From: Membranipora membranacea
Taxonomy: Eukaryota; Bryozoa; Gymnolaemata; Cheilostomatida; Membraniporidae
Assembly (NCBI GenBank): GCA_914767715.1
Contig: OU612069.1
Location: 28,641,387 to 28,705,386, forward strand
DNA: 64,000 nucleotides
Direction: 5' to 3'
Under the pieces are notes generated by a model. The model was not told where the DNA came from and made no database searches. It saw nothing but the letters and a program-made list of their open reading frames with translations. This document shows positions 61,494 through 64,000 of this stretch, one piece after another. Positions within the stretch are counted from its first letter, which is position 1; the number at the start of each line of letters is the position of its first letter. Made by a program: the position numbers and the translations under genes.

Positions 61494-62195
61494 GATTTTT
61501 TTTACTTTATTGGCAAAATTTTCATTCGATGAGAATGTTTTACAAAATCAACCTTCCAAGAAAACAAAATAAGGGAAAAAAAACCAAAAACTTTCAATCA
61601 AGATGACAAAAAATATAATCAGAAAAATTGAGTTTGGATGATTTATAATAGATTATTGAACATAAAATATATGGAACATTGTTAAAAGTAGATGCTATGA
61701 TATTATCTAAAAGGTTATTTGAAGTTGGGTGTAGCTTGAACCTGTCTCTCATATTGAAATTGCTCAAAAAACTAAAATGTTCTAATAAAAGTGGTGGACA
61801 TTTCTTGTTCATCAATTGATGTCCAGTAATGCTGGTAAAATAATATATGTTGAGGACTGGCATAAAGTTGTAACGACCTTGATAATTTGTTAGTTGGTAC
61901 CAGGTGATTAGGGATCTTTTGCATATTACATATCAACCTGAAGGCTCTCTTCTGGAGTATAAGTCCTTTAGCATATAGTTTTGTGATAGATTGTAGTAAA
62001 AATGGATACCACTTATGATGTGGCAAAAAATGAAATGATGGTAAAATATAATAGCTGTGGTGTTGTCAAGAAAAGGCCTACAAAGTTGTAGTAGTGCAAC
62101 AGCCTTTGCAACCTTTTTACCGATATAGGAAACATGGTCATGCCATGTTAGCCTGTCATCTATAATGAAACCTAACAGCTTTGTTTCACATTTAC
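61494..62195 (-). pseudogene. LINE reverse transcriptase 3' remnant
   Basis: On the - strand the frame reads ETKLLGFIIDDRLTWHDHVS then KKVAKAVALLQL (about 62185-62090), the reverse transcriptase thumb. After a frameshift it reads LQKRAFRLICNMQKIP (about 61945) and a C-terminal tail with repeated PxxLP-type residues. Near the low end AATAAA and an A-rich tail (AGTAAAAAAAA on the - strand, about 61512-61494) mark the element's 3' end. It is a 5'-truncated Jockey/CR1-like insertion just upstream of the TMEM272-like gene. Confidence 0.85.
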
Positions 62196-62372
62196 GCGAC
62201 TCGTAGCCTTAGAATTAAACAAATTCAATGGGCGTATGAATAAAGTTCCTATAAACACTTAAACAGAGTCTAAGATATAAGTCTCTGAGAATTAGTCCAC
62301 TGCGCAAACATCTACCAGTTACCTTCTCAGAGACTGTCAGAGGATGAGGCATAACAACTGCAACAAGAGTAA

Positions 62373-64000
62373 TATGGACGTCGAAGGTTAGATTTAACAG
62401 CTATTTATAATTTCAAAAAGATTTACTATCTTTAGTGTCTTCTGTAAATAAATTCCAGTTTTTTGATAACATCTGTGCTGTTATGATGCATTCAGCTAAT
62501 ATGTCTTCTAAGGTTATACCAAATAAACTGTGATGATAATATTTTTTAGCACCTCTGCTGTCTGTATCAGAGTTAGAGTACCAGTCTGAGTCAGATTATC
62601 AAAAGTCCCTCAAGTCTCTCAAGTCACAGTCTGATGAAGTTTTCAAGTCACAGTCAGAGTCAGGGTCTATAATGTATGTCAAGTTTACCAAATCACAGTC
62701 TGACGAAGTAAAGGATCATATGAAGAACTCAGATAGAGTTATGGATTACCAGAAAAAGGCCACTATCACGTACAGCTCTGAAGAAGCCGGAGACTTCACA
62801 AAGCTCACTAGGCTAATTATCGCAGATGTAGTTATGGTCTGTTACAGTGGTGGAGTGGCAGCGCTCTTATGAAATAGGCAGTGATCTGGGTGAGTGTAAT
62901 GAAATGTCTGTTGGTCCTGATAATGGAATAGTTCCATGTGAAAAGGTACGAGGGCTTTAGCTCTTTGTGAGATGTATTATTTAAGGGTTTAAAGGCTCAA
63001 AAATAGGCAATCAGTTTCTACCAGTCTTCCGCATCCGATTTATACACTTTTATTATACTGTTTATTAAAACTCCAAACAAGGTTTCTTTTAACCATTGCG
63101 GGTAGATAATTATCATTTCATGTACACTTCTTTGGTTGGGTAGGTAAGTCAACAGAGTTAAAACTTAAATAATAGTCATACATCTCTGTTACAGCTCTTT
63201 GGCGAGTAAAGGACTGCCCTTCTCAAAGCTATCTGCCTATCTATCTTATTGTGATGGTAATGGCTGTCATTGTGTTTGGAGTATTTGGTGCTTTGTTGAG
63301 ATGTCGTAGGGACAAAAATAAGTATAAAAGGTTTTTGATACACATACTTTACAGTAATAAGGTTGCAATTTCTGGCTGGAACTTTTAACTGAAAATGAGA
63401 TACAACCATTCCTTGGTGCATGAAACGATCCGGTTCAAAGTTTGACTAGGACGAGCGCAGAGTGTAAAATGTGCCAAACAATGTGGAGACAATTATAGGA
63501 TTTTGCAAAAAGTCTAATGCTACTTCTCACTAATACCCTTGAAGAGATTTGTCCACCTCTTTCCAATACAATCTTTTTTGAGTGTGTGTGAATCTAGAAG
63601 TTAGTAGTACTTGATGCGCCATCTGTAACTTCAAATATTTTGTCGTGATTTCAGGGGATCAAGCCTCTTTCAAGTCTAAAGAGTCCACTTTCAGCGCCTG
63701 GGGTTGAAGGATACTAGGAGTTTTTCTATTAGTCTGGACTATTTTAGGTGAGTAAAAATGTGAGTCATAATGGTTTGAATTTGAATCAGTTTAATATTGA
63801 GATATATTGAATTCAAAGTAAGTGGAGAATATTAAGCTAACCCAGACTGCTTTTACTACTTTTAGTGCCTAAAGTTTCAATACCACTACTAAAGAATCAC
63901 TTATTTGTTCAGGTACCATCTGGTTGTCTGGGATGAAGGAATGCAGAGACCCTAGAATCAATCCACTGAACACAACATCAGACTGCACCTTCACTAGGAG
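62373..64000 (+). pseudogene. TMEM272-like membrane protein gene, apparently disabled, runs off the right edge
   Basis: A possible first exon encodes MDVE (62373-62385, donor GTTAGA). Exon 2 starts at 62550 after TATTTTTTAG and reads PLLSVSELEYQSESDYQKSL, a Ser/Lys-rich region with repeated KSQSDEV, then KLTRLIIADVVMV. The frame stops at 62870, before a strong donor GTGAGTG at 62890. Exon 3 (from 63195) encodes KDCPSQSYLPIYLIVMVMAV, with the CP...PIYLIV signature of TMEM272-like four-helix proteins, and ends near RCRRDKNKYKR. Exon 4 (63655-63747) reads SKESTFSAWG, an in-frame TGA at 63705, then RILGVFLLVWTILG. Exon 5 starts at 63913 with TIWLSGMKECRDPRINPL. The stop in exon 2 and the TGA in exon 4 point to a pseudogene, unless the assembly has errors. 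The function of the family is poorly known. Confidence 0.65.

Noticed and set aside
63705-63707. TGA in exon 4 as a selenocysteine codon
   Set aside because: The family is not known to use selenocysteine, and the position is not a redox site. Pseudogene or sequence error is simpler.

Overview
The window is animal nuclear DNA from an invertebrate that I cannot place in a phylum. It is AT-rich, with genes broken into many short exons by GT-AG introns of a few hundred bases to about 4 kb, several decayed non-LTR retrotransposons, hAT-type DNA transposons and many minisatellites. There are no operons, ribosome binding sites or CRISPR arrays.

I could rebuild four complete multi-exon genes by hand, with reading phase conserved across every junction. 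They are: (1) a secreted PAN / F5/8-like / WSC domain protein, + strand, 8318-12900; (2) a full DEG/ENaC sodium channel subunit of 11 exons, - strand, 25522-34557; (3) a type II membrane protein with a coiled coil and a short-chain-collagen-C4-like C-terminal domain, 8 exons, - strand, 38806-43828; (4) an SLC16/monocarboxylate-transporter-like MFS protein of 7 exons with a TATA box, + strand, 46930-55885. A TMEM272-like membrane gene starts near 62.4 kb and runs off the right edge, apparently disabled. A decayed relative of it lies on the - strand near 36.4-36.9 kb. At the left edge are a Gag-like zinc-knuckle ORF and a solitary first exon of an unknown - strand gene.

Mobile DNA: four LINE remnants, all on the - strand (4.9-5.5, 15.0-17.6, 24.1-24.8 and 61.5-62.2 kb). 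Three hAT-like elements have terminal inverted repeats and perfect 8-bp target duplications (10723-11669, 25745-26609, 37216-38113); two of them sit inside introns. A 4.7-kb foldback structure (13854-18571) has long inverted arms made of tandem repeats and encloses the largest LINE.

The most striking pattern is that three independent tandem-repeat arrays start exactly at a 5' splice site and copy the exon end together with its donor: after exon 10 of the channel gene and after exons 5 and 6 of the transporter gene. Other structures not explained by ordinary annotation are a 51-bp-arm near-perfect hairpin just 3' of the transporter, a decayed copy of the transporter's second intron and part of its exon 6 downstream of the gene, and a relic of a duplicated channel exon. 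The genes share no evident pathway; they look like ordinary neighbours in a repeat-rich region.
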